15,615 bases of DNA from Candidatus Omnitrophota bacterium. GTDB taxonomy: Bacteria; Ratteibacteria; UBA8468; B48-G9; JAFGKM01. Below are positions 1 to 6,657 of the stretch, piece after piece (position 1 is the first letter of the stretch; every line of letters begins with the position of its first letter). The notes beneath the pieces are model-generated. The model searched no databases. It saw nothing but the letters and a program-made list of their open reading frames with translations, and had not been told where the DNA came from. The DNA is taken from contig JAMWCO010000018.1 of assembly GCA_023818785.1 (NCBI GenBank), positions 1 to 15,615 of the forward strand. Direction: 5' to 3'. Both the position numbers and the translations under genes were made by a program.

Positions 1-16
1 AAAATACTAAATATTT

Positions 17-55
17 AACTTTGAATATTTTTCTGCATATTTACCTATCAAAGTT
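17..55. repeat. 8-bp inverted repeat downstream of the MATE gene
   Basis: AACTTTGA at 17-24 and its exact reverse complement TCAAAGTT at 48-55 are separated by 23 bases, immediately beyond the stop codon of the MATE gene at 57-59. Read on the plus strand, the right arm runs into a short T run. Read on the minus strand, no T tract follows, so it is a poor intrinsic terminator for the MATE operon. The long AT-rich loop makes a stable hairpin doubtful. It may mark the 3' end of the transcript or be chance. Confidence 0.3.
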
Positions 56-56
56 T

Positions 57-1388
57 TTAATATCCAATTATTTTAATCTTTTCCCATCCACCTTTTAGAA
101 ATCTGATAAAAAAAATAAAACCGCATAGAGTCACATAAAAAGTAACAATACTCCATGGAATAATATTAGAAGGGAAGAAGGAAACTGAAATATAGACAGG
201 AATCAGAAAAACAAAAATAGAAGAAAACAGAAAAACATTCATAATAAATTTTGTATCACCAGCTCCTTTTAAAGCAGATAAAAAAATTACATTCATTGTA
301 TCAAAAACAGAATAAAAAGCAATAAATCTTAAGAGAATTTTAGCTAAATCTTTTACTTCTTCAAAATTTTCAATAAATACTTTTGGTTTAAAAAAATTTA
401 TATAAAAATTTGGAAATAAAATATAAGTTAGAGCAATTAAAAACATATAAACAAATGTAATCCAAAATCCTATAAAAGTGACACTTTTTGCTTTTTCTTT
501 TTTCCCTTCTCCTATATATTGACCAACAAGAATTGAAACACCAGTCCCTATACCAAGCATTGGCATAAAAGCAACTATATTTATATTGAAAGCAATATTT
601 GATGAGGATAAAGTGACAATTCCAAGTTTCCCCATTATAAGTAAAAAAATTGTCCAAACAGAAATGTCAATAAAAAGATAGATTCCATTTGGAATACCAT
701 ATTTAAGAAGGTCTTTAAAAAGTTGTTTATTAAATCTATATTTTTTTATACCGAAAACAAAATTCTTTTTTCTAAAAAATAATATAAAGTAAATAAAAAA
801 AGAAAAATAGGAAGAAATAATTGTTGCGATGCCTGCTCCTTTTATTCCCATTTCAGGGAAAAATAATTTACCGAAAATAAACAAATAACTAAGCGTTAAA
901 TGTATTAATGTTTGTATAAAACTTACAATAAGAACAATATATGTTTTACCAATCCCTGAAAAAAAAGAAGAGATTGAAGTTGAACCAATAAATGAGAAAG
1001 TTCCTAAACATAAAATCTGGAAATATATTGTCTCGTAAATTACAACAGATTCTTCATGGCCAAAAATTTTAAATATATATGGAGCAAAAGGAATTAAAAA
1101 CAAATGAAATAAACCCCCAATAATAGAAAGATATAAACCTTGCCATACAATCTCTCCAATTTTATCATATATCTTTCCACCATAGTATTGAGCAACAAAA
1201 GTATTTATGAATTGTGCAGTTCCAATAAAAATACTTGAACTTGTCATATTTAAAAAGGAAGCAGGCAATACTGCTGCAATAGATTTAACAGAATACCAGG
1301 AAATAAACATTCTGTCTAAAAAATATTGTATTGTCCATATACTTGAACTTATAATCAAGGGAGAAGATACCTTTAAAAGTTTATTCAT
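57..1388 (-). CDS. MATE-family multidrug/Na+ efflux transporter
   Basis: A 443-residue integral membrane protein with about twelve hydrophobic segments in two similar halves, as in the MATE branch of the MOP superfamily. The halves carry matching motifs after an early helix pair: FVAQYYG at about 64-70 and LVGQYIGEG at about 287-294. Each half then has a glycine-rich FFSGIGKT or LKGAGDT element, at about 142-149 and 373-379. MATE proteins export cationic drugs or metabolites across the inner membrane using a Na+ or H+ gradient; the substrate here cannot be inferred. It is the last gene of the five-gene minus-strand run, starting 7 bases after the SGNH hydrolase stop. No Shine-Dalgarno sequence precedes its ATG, so it may depend on translational coupling. 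It is full length and not edge-truncated. A Wzx-type flippase role is less likely because the paired MATE motifs are present. Confidence 0.9.
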   Translation of the reverse strand: MNKLLKVSSPLIISSSIWTIQYFLDRMFISWYSVKSIAAVLPASFLNMTSSSIFIGTAQFINTFVAQYYGGKIYDKIGEIVWQGLYLSIIGGLFHLFLIPFAPYIFKIFGHEESVVIYETIYFQILCLGTFSFIGSTSISSFFSGIGKTYIVLIVSFIQTLIHLTLSYLFIFGKLFFPEMGIKGAGIATIISSYFSFFIYFILFFRKKNFVFGIKKYRFNKQLFKDLLKYGIPNGIYLFIDISVWTIFLLIMGKLGIVTLSSSNIAFNINIVAFMPMLGIGTGVSILVGQYIGEGKKEKAKSVTFIGFWITFVYMFLIALTYILFPNFYINFFKPKVFIENFEEVKDLAKILLRFIAFYSVFDTMNVIFLSALKGAGDTKFIMNVFLFSSIFVFLIPVYISVSFFPSNIIPWSIVTFYVTLCGFIFFIRFLKGGWEKIKIIGY

Positions 1389-1395
1389 AAGTTAT

Positions 1396-2406
1396 TTATT
1401 TTGACCAGATATATCTTTTAATTATTGATGAAAGATTATAAGAGATTTCTTCCATACCAAAAGGAGATGGATGAATTAAATCATAACTAAGTCCTTTTAA
1501 ATTTTTTAAGATATCAAAACCTGAAATATGAAATACATTTCTTTTGCCTATTTCTCTTACTTTTTTCTCTAAAATCTTCCTAAATTCTATCTGTTTTTTC
1601 TCTTTTTCAAAATCCATAAAAAATGGGTAAATATCAATAAAAAATAAAAATTTATCTTTCTTTTCATATGATATAGTTTCAACAAAATAATCTACTTTCT
1701 TTTTAAATTCTTCTATTTCACACCAAAAGACCATATTTATACCAAGTTCAAAAATTCCAAAATCCCAGTCATCTCTTTTTACAATATAATCTACAATCTC
1801 CTTCTCAAGATGTGCACCTCCTCCAAAACCAAGATTTATTAAGTCAAAACCAAGAATTTGTGCTGTTTTAAAAGCATAACTTCCTGTCGGTCTTATTGAA
1901 AATGCACCATGTGTGATTGATGAACCATAAGCAAGAAGTTTTAATTTTGGTTTTTGATTTTCATAAGGTGGTTCAAAATCTCCTTTAATTTCTAAAATTC
2001 TTAAATCTGTTAAATGTGGCAAAATAACTCTTATAAGGTTTGGAACAAATTTTAAATTCTTACTATCCTTATGTAATCTTTCAAGTTTTTTAATATTTTC
2101 AGGATATTTTATCTCAATTTCGGTCGGTTCTTCATTTATAAAATACCAACTATTAAAAAAATCACCAAAATATAATTCACATATACCTCTGTTCAAAATT
2201 TTCCCCTTATTTGCTTTAATAACAATTTTACATTTTTCACTTTTTAAATTAAATCTTAATTCACAACCAGCAGGCATTAAAGCACAAATTTTAGCATTCT
2301 CATTCAATTTATTTCTCACATCTTCTGGAATTCTTGATAAACCTAAACCATCATCCTTTTCAAAAATTTCTTCAACATTCCAAAATTCAATATTTTTATA
2401 TAACAT
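1396..2406 (-). CDS. SGNH/GDSL-type hydrolase with N-terminal beta-rich domain
   Basis: A 336-residue protein. Residues about 1-150 form a beta-rich, lectin-like N-terminal region of the kind found in front of SGNH hydrolases related to SsfX3. Residues about 155-333 are the SGNH domain. Block I is YGSSITHG (160-167, likely nucleophile Ser163, with Ser in place of the usual Asp of GDS). Block II is the glycine-rich LGFGGGAH (192-199). Block III is LGINM (221-225, Asn224). Block V is DLIH (309-312, Asp309 and His312). The expected activity is ester hydrolysis, possibly deacetylation of carbohydrate; the substrate is unknown. There is no signal peptide, so it is probably cytoplasmic. AAGGGGGAG at 2410-2418 supports the ATG start. 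It lies 34 bases after the exported-protein gene and 7 bases before the MATE gene. The family call is firm and the substrate is open. Confidence 0.85.
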   Translation of the reverse strand: MLYKNIEFWNVEEIFEKDDGLGLSRIPEDVRNKLNENAKICALMPAGCELRFNLKSEKCKIVIKANKGKILNRGICELYFGDFFNSWYFINEEPTEIEIKYPENIKKLERLHKDSKNLKFVPNLIRVILPHLTDLRILEIKGDFEPPYENQKPKLKLLAYGSSITHGAFSIRPTGSYAFKTAQILGFDLINLGFGGGAHLEKEIVDYIVKRDDWDFGIFELGINMVFWCEIEEFKKKVDYFVETISYEKKDKFLFFIDIYPFFMDFEKEKKQIEFRKILEKKVREIGKRNVFHISGFDILKNLKGLSYDLIHPSPFGMEEISYNLSSIIKRYIWSK

Positions 2407-2409
2407 TTT

Positions 2410-2418
2410 CTCCCCCTT
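2410..2418 (-). promoter_or_regulatory. Ribosome binding site of the SGNH hydrolase gene
   Basis: On the minus strand AAGGGGGAG ends 3 bases before the ATG at 2404-2406. Spacing from its GAG end is short, but a pairing that uses the AAGGGG part would be near normal. It supports this start and independent translation of the gene. Confidence 0.6.
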
Positions 2419-2440
2419 AAATTTTTATTAAAAAGTGAAT

Positions 2441-3241
2441 TTATAATTTTAAAAGAAAAAGGATTAAATTTAAAGTTAGTTTAATTGGTAAGGACTCTTT
2501 CTTTTTAATTTTTTGTTCAGGAGATTGAGGAATTTCAAACTTTATATTTAAATCAATTGAAAAATTACCTTCAAAATTATTAATCTCCCCTTGTTCTTCA
2601 TCAAAGACAAAATTACCTTTTGATAAATTTTTACCTGTAAAATTAATTTTTATATTTTTATCTTTTTTTGATTCTTTAATTATCTGACTTGCTATCAATT
2701 GAATATTAGAAATATTATCTTTTTTTTCATATAAGTAATTAAATTCAAGATTACACATAGGGATTCCAGGGAAATTTAAAGCAGGCATTATCTGTTTCCA
2801 TCTTTTACCAGAAATTATATTTGAAGGGAATGAAGGAAGAAGAGTCAAAATCTGTAATAAAGTTAAAATTTTTTCATCTATATCTTTAATTAAAACAATT
2901 TGACCATTCTTTTTCATTTTAATAATAGTTGAAGATATAATATTAGATATTATTGTTTCTGAATTTGTTATATCTTCAAGAATTGCATCACTAACTTTTA
3001 CAAATGTTTTTACTGGAGTAACTTTTAAAGTATATTCTTCATTCTCATCAATACATTCAATTTTTAAATTACCTTTTGCCAGTACATCAAATTTATCTTC
3101 TGAACTACCTGGATAACTATAAGAAATATTACCACTTAATTGAAAAGAATAATTTATAATTTTTGATTTCTGAAATTTATAGATTGGTTCTGAGAAGAGA
3201 AAATATGAAAAAAATAAAAATATAAAAAAATATTGTCTCAT
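2441..3241 (-). CDS. Exported protein of unknown function
   Basis: I do not recognise this 266-residue protein with confidence. Residues 1-17 form a typical signal peptide: a charged start, a Phe/Leu/Ile-rich core, then FLFS before EP, with probable signal peptidase I cleavage near residue 17. No lipobox cysteine is visible. The mature part alternates short beta-type strands, has a KMKKNGQIVLI stretch at about 108-118 and a GKRWKQ turn at 145-150. This pattern loosely recalls secreted DUF6263-like proteins, but that is a weak impression. The C-terminal 15 or so residues (about 252-266) are strongly hydrophobic and could be a final beta strand or a membrane contact. The ATG overlaps the aminotransferase stop as ATGA, and a strong Shine-Dalgarno sequence lies inside the end of the upstream gene. 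It is probably periplasmic or outer-membrane associated. Confidence 0.75.
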   Translation of the reverse strand: MRQYFFIFLFFSYFLFSEPIYKFQKSKIINYSFQLSGNISYSYPGSSEDKFDVLAKGNLKIECIDENEEYTLKVTPVKTFVKVSDAILEDITNSETIISNIISSTIIKMKKNGQIVLIKDIDEKILTLLQILTLLPSFPSNIISGKRWKQIMPALNFPGIPMCNLEFNYLYEKKDNISNIQLIASQIIKESKKDKNIKINFTGKNLSKGNFVFDEEQGEINNFEGNFSIDLNIKFEIPQSPEQKIKKKESLPIKLTLNLILFLLKL

Positions 3242-4389
3242 ATCAACTCCTCTACAAATTCATTTATTCTTTCAATTGCTTTTTTTAAATTTTCTATACT
3301 TGTAGCATATGATATTCTGATATAATTGTCTACTCCAAAATCTTCTCCAGGAACAACTGCAATAAGTTTTTCCATTAGTAATTTCTCTGATAACTCTTTT
3401 GAATTGATATCTTTAATATTTAAAAACATATAAAAAGCGCCTTCTGGATATGGATATTTTATTATATTTGGAAGGTTTTTAACAAGAAAATCTCTTCTTT
3501 TTTTAAACTCTTCCACCATATTTTTATAAAGATTTTCTCCTTCTTTTATAGCATAATATGCTGCCTTTTGTGATATACTTGAAGGTGCTGAAGTTGTCTG
3601 TCCTTGAATTTTTGCAATTGAATCAGCCATCTCTTTTTTACAAGCAATATATCCAATACGCCAACCTGTCATAGCGAATGTTTTTGATACACCATTTACT
3701 ATTATTGTTAAATTTTTCATATCTTCTGATAGAGAAGCAATACTAATATGCTCCTTATCAAAGATTATCTTCTCATATACTTCATCAGAAATACATAATA
3801 TTTTGTTTTTGATAATTATTTCAGCAATTTCTTCAATTTCTTTTTTATCATAAACAATCCCTGTTGGATTTGATGGAGTATTTAAAACTATTGCTTTTGT
3901 CTTTTTTGAAATTTTTGATTTTAAATGGTCTATATCAATTTTAAATTTATCATTATATTTACAGAAAACAGGTATTCCACCACAGATAATTACCATAGCA
4001 GGATAACTTACCCAATAAGGAATAGGAATAATTACCTCATCACCAGTATTTAAAATTGACATAAATATATTAAAAAGAGAATGTTTTGCTCCATTTGAAA
4101 CAACTATTTCTTCAAGGTCATAATTCAAATTATTTTCTTTTTCAAGTTTTTCACAAATTGCTTCTCTTAATTCCTTCAGCCCCTTTTCTTCTGTATATTT
4201 TGTATAACCATCTTTAATTGCTTTTATTGCATATTCTTTAATTTCCCAAGGAGTATCAAAATCAGGTTCTCCAACAGTAAGATTAATAATATCAAATCCT
4301 TTCATTTTCATTTCTTTTGCTTTTCTATTTAGATATAGAGTTGCAGATGGTTTTAATAACTTTGTTCTTTCAGATATAAAATTTTCCAC
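3238..4389 (-). CDS. Class I/II PLP-dependent aminotransferase, aspartate aminotransferase type
   Basis: A 383-residue fold-type I aminotransferase of subgroup I-gamma, the usual length. Visible landmarks are the N-terminal TVGEPDFDTP (38-47), NGAKHSLF (99-106), the PSNPTG loop with Asn174, and SDEVYEKI with Asp202 and Tyr205. The PLP Schiff-base lysine is Lys236 in SKTFAMTGWR, and the substrate-carboxylate arginine is Arg358 in YIRIS. It probably interconverts aspartate and oxaloacetate with 2-oxoglutarate and glutamate in the cytoplasm. Members of this subgroup can also use aromatic amino acids or prephenate, so specificity is not fixed. The start codon is GTG at 4387-4389, supported by a Shine-Dalgarno sequence 5 bases upstream. 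It follows the PEP carboxykinase gene by 12 bases, so both oxaloacetate-consuming enzymes should be co-expressed. Its stop overlaps the next start by four bases. Confidence 0.92.
   Translation of the reverse strand: MENFISERTKLLKPSATLYLNRKAKEMKMKGFDIINLTVGEPDFDTPWEIKEYAIKAIKDGYTKYTEEKGLKELREAICEKLEKENNLNYDLEEIVVSNGAKHSLFNIFMSILNTGDEVIIPIPYWVSYPAMVIICGGIPVFCKYNDKFKIDIDHLKSKISKKTKAIVLNTPSNPTGIVYDKKEIEEIAEIIIKNKILCISDEVYEKIIFDKEHISIASLSEDMKNLTIIVNGVSKTFAMTGWRIGYIACKKEMADSIAKIQGQTTSAPSSISQKAAYYAIKEGENLYKNMVEEFKKRRDFLVKNLPNIIKYPYPEGAFYMFLNIKDINSKELSEKLLMEKLIAVVPGEDFGVDNYIRISYATSIENLKKAIERINEFVEELI
3247..3253 (-). promoter_or_regulatory. Ribosome binding site of the exported-protein gene
   Basis: AGAGGAG on the minus strand ends 5 bases before the ATG at 3239-3241. 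It lies entirely inside the last codons of the aminotransferase gene, so the two genes are tightly coupled. Confidence 0.75.
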
Positions 4390-4394
4390 AAATG

Positions 4395-4401
4395 CTCCTC
4401 T
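4395..4401 (-). promoter_or_regulatory. Ribosome binding site deciding a GTG start for the aminotransferase
   Basis: AGAGGAG on the minus strand lies between the PEP carboxykinase stop (4402-4404) and the GTG at 4387-4389, with a 5-base spacer. The first in-frame ATG is far inside the protein (Met28), past conserved residues, so GTG is the start. Confidence 0.75.
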
Positions 4402-6285
4402 TTAAATAAATTTTTCTGGTGGTATATATTCACCAAATTTTTCTTTCGCCTTTATCAATCTATTTTTTTGTTCATTCAAAACTTTAAAAACTTCATCAGG
4501 GACTTCTTCAACTTTTACCTTTAAAAATTTTGTTACTCTATCAATTTTTGCAATATTTTCAGGAACTCTTAATGTAAATTGTTTAATATAATCTTCCTCA
4601 GAATACTCTTTTTTCAAAACATCTTTAAATAAAATTTTTAAATCATTATAATATGGAATTAATCCAGTAGGAGTTTCTATACTTTTTACATCATTATGAA
4701 TTCTTAACTCCATCCATTTTATCCAGACATGCTTATCTTTTCTTGAATTCAAAAATTCACCTGTTTTTAAATCTCTTAAAAAATAATTAACCCCAAAAAC
4801 AAGTGGAACTTTTTTTAGATTTTTACCAAATTCAATATAATTTTTAATATATATCCCAACTGGTATAGAAAGAAAATCCTGAATACTCATTATATTTATT
4901 TCATACTTTCCTTCCTGTTCTACAACAGCAAAAGTTGTTTCTGTTTCAAGAGCAACTCCATAAGAAATAACACCATGGACCCAATCAAATCCTTGTTGAA
5001 CTGGAACATAACCTCTATAATCCCTTCCACCAAAAATAATCCCACCAAGTTCAACTCCATCTGGATTTTCAAGATTTTCATCACAATTTGGAAGTGCTTT
5101 TAAAGAAATTGTATATCTTGCGTTTTTATTAGAAGGAAGTATTTCTTCTCCTTTTTCATCTTTTTTCCCTTTATACCACTTCCCTGAATAATTTATCCCT
5201 TCATTTGGTAATTCACATCCCATATCAAGCCACCAAACCTTACCATCTTTAACTAAAATATTTGAAAAAATTATTTCATTTGGAGATGTTATTGTTTTAT
5301 AAATTAAAGGGTCATCAATAGGATTTACTCCTTGAATTATACCAAATATACCACATTCTACATTCACTGCTTTACATACTCCATTTATATTTCTAACATA
5401 GGCAAGGTCGTCAGATAAAATCTTTTCTCCTTCAAGCATAGCAGTTGATGTTTTTCCACATGCACTTGGAAATGCTCCTGCAATATATGTTTTTCTCCCA
5501 TTTGGTCCATTTACACCAATAATCATAAAATGTTCTGCAAGCCATCCTTCTCTATGTGACTTTCTTATTGCTAATCTTAAAGCAAGTTTTTTAAATCCAA
5601 CAGAATTTCCAGCATATTGAGTATTCACACTATAAACCGTATTTTCTATATAATCAATATAAATCCTCTTTTTTTGATAATTTTTACTTACCATATTTTC
5701 ATCAAGTTCTCCTGCTGAATGTAGTGTAAAAAATATATCTGTATTTTCATTTGTTTTACATATTTCATTATATCCATGTCTATAAAGCAACTCTACAGAA
5801 TGCGCGACATACCAACTATCAGTACACTCAACACACGGAATTGTAAAAATAGAATTTGCTGGTCCAAGTATTAAAAATCTAACAATCATCGTTTTACCTT
5901 TCATAGAATCTTTTAATAACTCTTTTATTTCAGAAAGTCCTTCCTCTCTATCTATTTGATTTAAAGCAGAACTCAACTTATCTCCTTTAGGAACAAGAAA
6001 TCTTGTAACTTCTCTATCTCTTCCCTGGTCATAATATCCGTCAAAATGAAATGTATGTCCAGGAGTTAATAATGCTGCGCTTTCTTCTTTACTTATAATA
6101 GCCATATTTTTTATATATGCTATTTCATCAGGAGTATCACTACAAATAAAAACATCTTCAGGATTACATAATAAAATACTATTTGCAATAAAATTTAAAA
6201 TTTTTTTATTTTCAATCTTTTTTAATTTTTCAATTTCATCTTTTCTTAATTTACTTTCAAAAATTTGGGTATAATAATCCCTCAT
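4402..6285 (-). CDS. pckG: Phosphoenolpyruvate carboxykinase (GTP)
   Basis: Catalyses oxaloacetate + GTP to PEP + CO2 + GDP in the cytoplasm: the first committed step of gluconeogenesis, or CO2 fixation in reverse. It is 627 residues from the chosen start. Motifs, numbered from that start: a GPANS...ECTDSWYVAHS substrate region (about 141-163), the metal-ligand region with GFKK (230-233) and EHF (His252), a P-loop PSACGKTS (273-280) with the GTP-type hyperreactive Cys276 and Lys278, SDDLAY (291-296) as kinase-2 Asp motif, NAR (388-390), and FGGRD (418-422). A frame-extending ATG exists at 6301-6303. I chose the ATG at 6283-6285 because GAAAGGAG sits 5 bases before it. It leads the five-gene run and is followed after 12 bases by the aminotransferase. 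The protein is fairly divergent from the animal enzymes but has all the catalytic landmarks. Confidence 0.93.
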   Translation of the reverse strand: MRDYYTQIFESKLRKDEIEKLKKIENKKILNFIANSILLCNPEDVFICSDTPDEIAYIKNMAIISKEESAALLTPGHTFHFDGYYDQGRDREVTRFLVPKGDKLSSALNQIDREEGLSEIKELLKDSMKGKTMIVRFLILGPANSIFTIPCVECTDSWYVAHSVELLYRHGYNEICKTNENTDIFFTLHSAGELDENMVSKNYQKKRIYIDYIENTVYSVNTQYAGNSVGFKKLALRLAIRKSHREGWLAEHFMIIGVNGPNGRKTYIAGAFPSACGKTSTAMLEGEKILSDDLAYVRNINGVCKAVNVECGIFGIIQGVNPIDDPLIYKTITSPNEIIFSNILVKDGKVWWLDMGCELPNEGINYSGKWYKGKKDEKGEEILPSNKNARYTISLKALPNCDENLENPDGVELGGIIFGGRDYRGYVPVQQGFDWVHGVISYGVALETETTFAVVEQEGKYEINIMSIQDFLSIPVGIYIKNYIEFGKNLKKVPLVFGVNYFLRDLKTGEFLNSRKDKHVWIKWMELRIHNDVKSIETPTGLIPYYNDLKILFKDVLKKEYSEEDYIKQFTLRVPENIAKIDRVTKFLKVKVEEVPDEVFKVLNEQKNRLIKAKEKFGEYIPPEKFI

Positions 6286-6290
6286 TCTAT

Positions 6291-6298
6291 CTCCTTTC
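6291..6298 (-). promoter_or_regulatory. Ribosome binding site deciding the pckG start
   Basis: GAAAGGAG on the minus strand lies 5 bases upstream of the ATG at 6283-6285. The alternative upstream ATG at 6301-6303 would put this site inside the coding region and has no Shine-Dalgarno sequence of its own. Confidence 0.75.
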
Positions 6299-6302
6299 TC
6301 CA

Positions 6303-6320
6303 TTTTATTTTTAAATAAAA
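6303..6320 (-). repeat. A/T-only stem-loop candidate in the pckG leader
   Basis: The plus strand reads TTTTATT, TTTA, AATAAAA: a 7-base perfect inverted repeat around a 4-base loop, between the predicted transcription start and the Shine-Dalgarno sequence. It is all A/U and therefore weak. It could influence ribosome access, but chance is quite likely at this base composition. Confidence 0.25.
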
Positions 6321-6333
6321 CTGGTTGAAGTTT

Positions 6334-6362
6334 ATCTTAACATATTTTTAAAATATTGTAAA
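6334..6362 (-). promoter_or_regulatory. Promoter candidate for the pckG operon
   Basis: On the minus strand: -35 TTTACA (6357-6362, 5 of 6 to consensus), a 17-base spacer, and -10 TAAGAT (6334-6339, 4 of 6), extended by TG at -15/-14 (TGTTAAGAT). The start would fall near 6327 and give a leader of about 42 bases. The spacer contains an exact 15-base palindrome at 6342-6356 (ATATTTT, T, AAAATAT) that could be an operator. Confidence 0.55.
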
Positions 6363-6390
6363 TTGAAATATAGGATAGTTTTAAAAAAAG

Positions 6391-6475
6391 CGGAGGGTGA
6401 GGGACTCGAACCCCCATGTCCCGAAAGGGACGGCGGATTTCAAGTCCGCTGCCTTACCAATTAGACTAACCCTCC
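6391..6475 (-). tRNA. tRNA-Ser (anticodon UGA)
   Basis: A complete class II tRNA of 85 bases. The 7-bp acceptor stem is GGAGGGU/ACCCUCC with discriminator G at 6391. The anticodon arm at 6433-6449 has stem GCGGA/UCCGC and loop CUUGAAA, giving anticodon UGA (6440-6442), which reads UCA and probably other UCN codons. The long variable arm GUCCC-UUUC-GGGAC is the hallmark of serine tRNAs. The T arm has GGGGG-UUCGAGU-CCCUC. CCA is not encoded: after the discriminator the sequence is C followed by T's, so CCA must be added enzymatically. The T-rich run directly after the 3' end could help termination. It lies upstream of pckG on the same strand, but both have their own promoter candidate. Confidence 0.96.
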
Positions 6476-6485
6476 ATATTTAATT

Positions 6486-6514
6486 ATTTTATCATTTAAT
6501 ACTCTTTCTGTAAA
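6486..6514 (-). promoter_or_regulatory. Promoter candidate for tRNA-Ser
   Basis: On the minus strand: -35 TTTACA (6509-6514), a 17-base spacer and -10 TAAAAT (6486-6491, 5 of 6) extended as TGATAAAAT. The tRNA 5' end at 6475 is 10 bases past the -10, so the precursor would have only a few extra 5' bases. The architecture is the same as at the pckG promoter. Confidence 0.65.
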
Positions 6515-6621
6515 GATTGCGAATAAGTTGAATACATTGTTAACATTTTTTCATCTTCTCATAGATTCAATTTTACACATACTTTAACTCTTTTATCCTG
6601 TTTTTCTTTGCTGCTAATTTT

Positions 6622-6651
6622 TTCTCAACTTCTTCAATTTTATGATAAAAT
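6622..6651 (+). promoter_or_regulatory. Promoter candidate for yifB, positioned for a leaderless transcript
   Basis: Extended -10 TGATAAAAT at 6643-6651 has its last base 7 bases before the A of the ATG (6658), so transcription should begin at or next to the start codon. The best -35 I see is a weak TTCTCA at 6622-6627 with an 18-base spacer. The -10 lies in an exact palindrome, ATTTTAT-G-ATAAAAT, at 6637-6651. There is no Shine-Dalgarno sequence in the T-rich bases before the ATG. Confidence 0.5.
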
Positions 6652-6657
6652 TTTTTT

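Noticed and set aside
57..1388. MATE transporter as the flippase of the polysaccharide cluster
   Set aside because: It is 7 kb away, in a different operon, and carries MATE-type duplicated motifs typical of small-molecule efflux.
1207..1404. Plus-strand open frame of 65 codons inside the MATE gene
   Set aside because: It overlaps a gene with clear family motifs, has no Shine-Dalgarno sequence and no recognisable product; open frames of this size are expected in AT-rich antisense.
6391..6475. tRNA gene as an integration site for a mobile element
   Set aside because: No partial tRNA duplicate or integrase gene is present in the window, and the flanking genes are housekeeping types.
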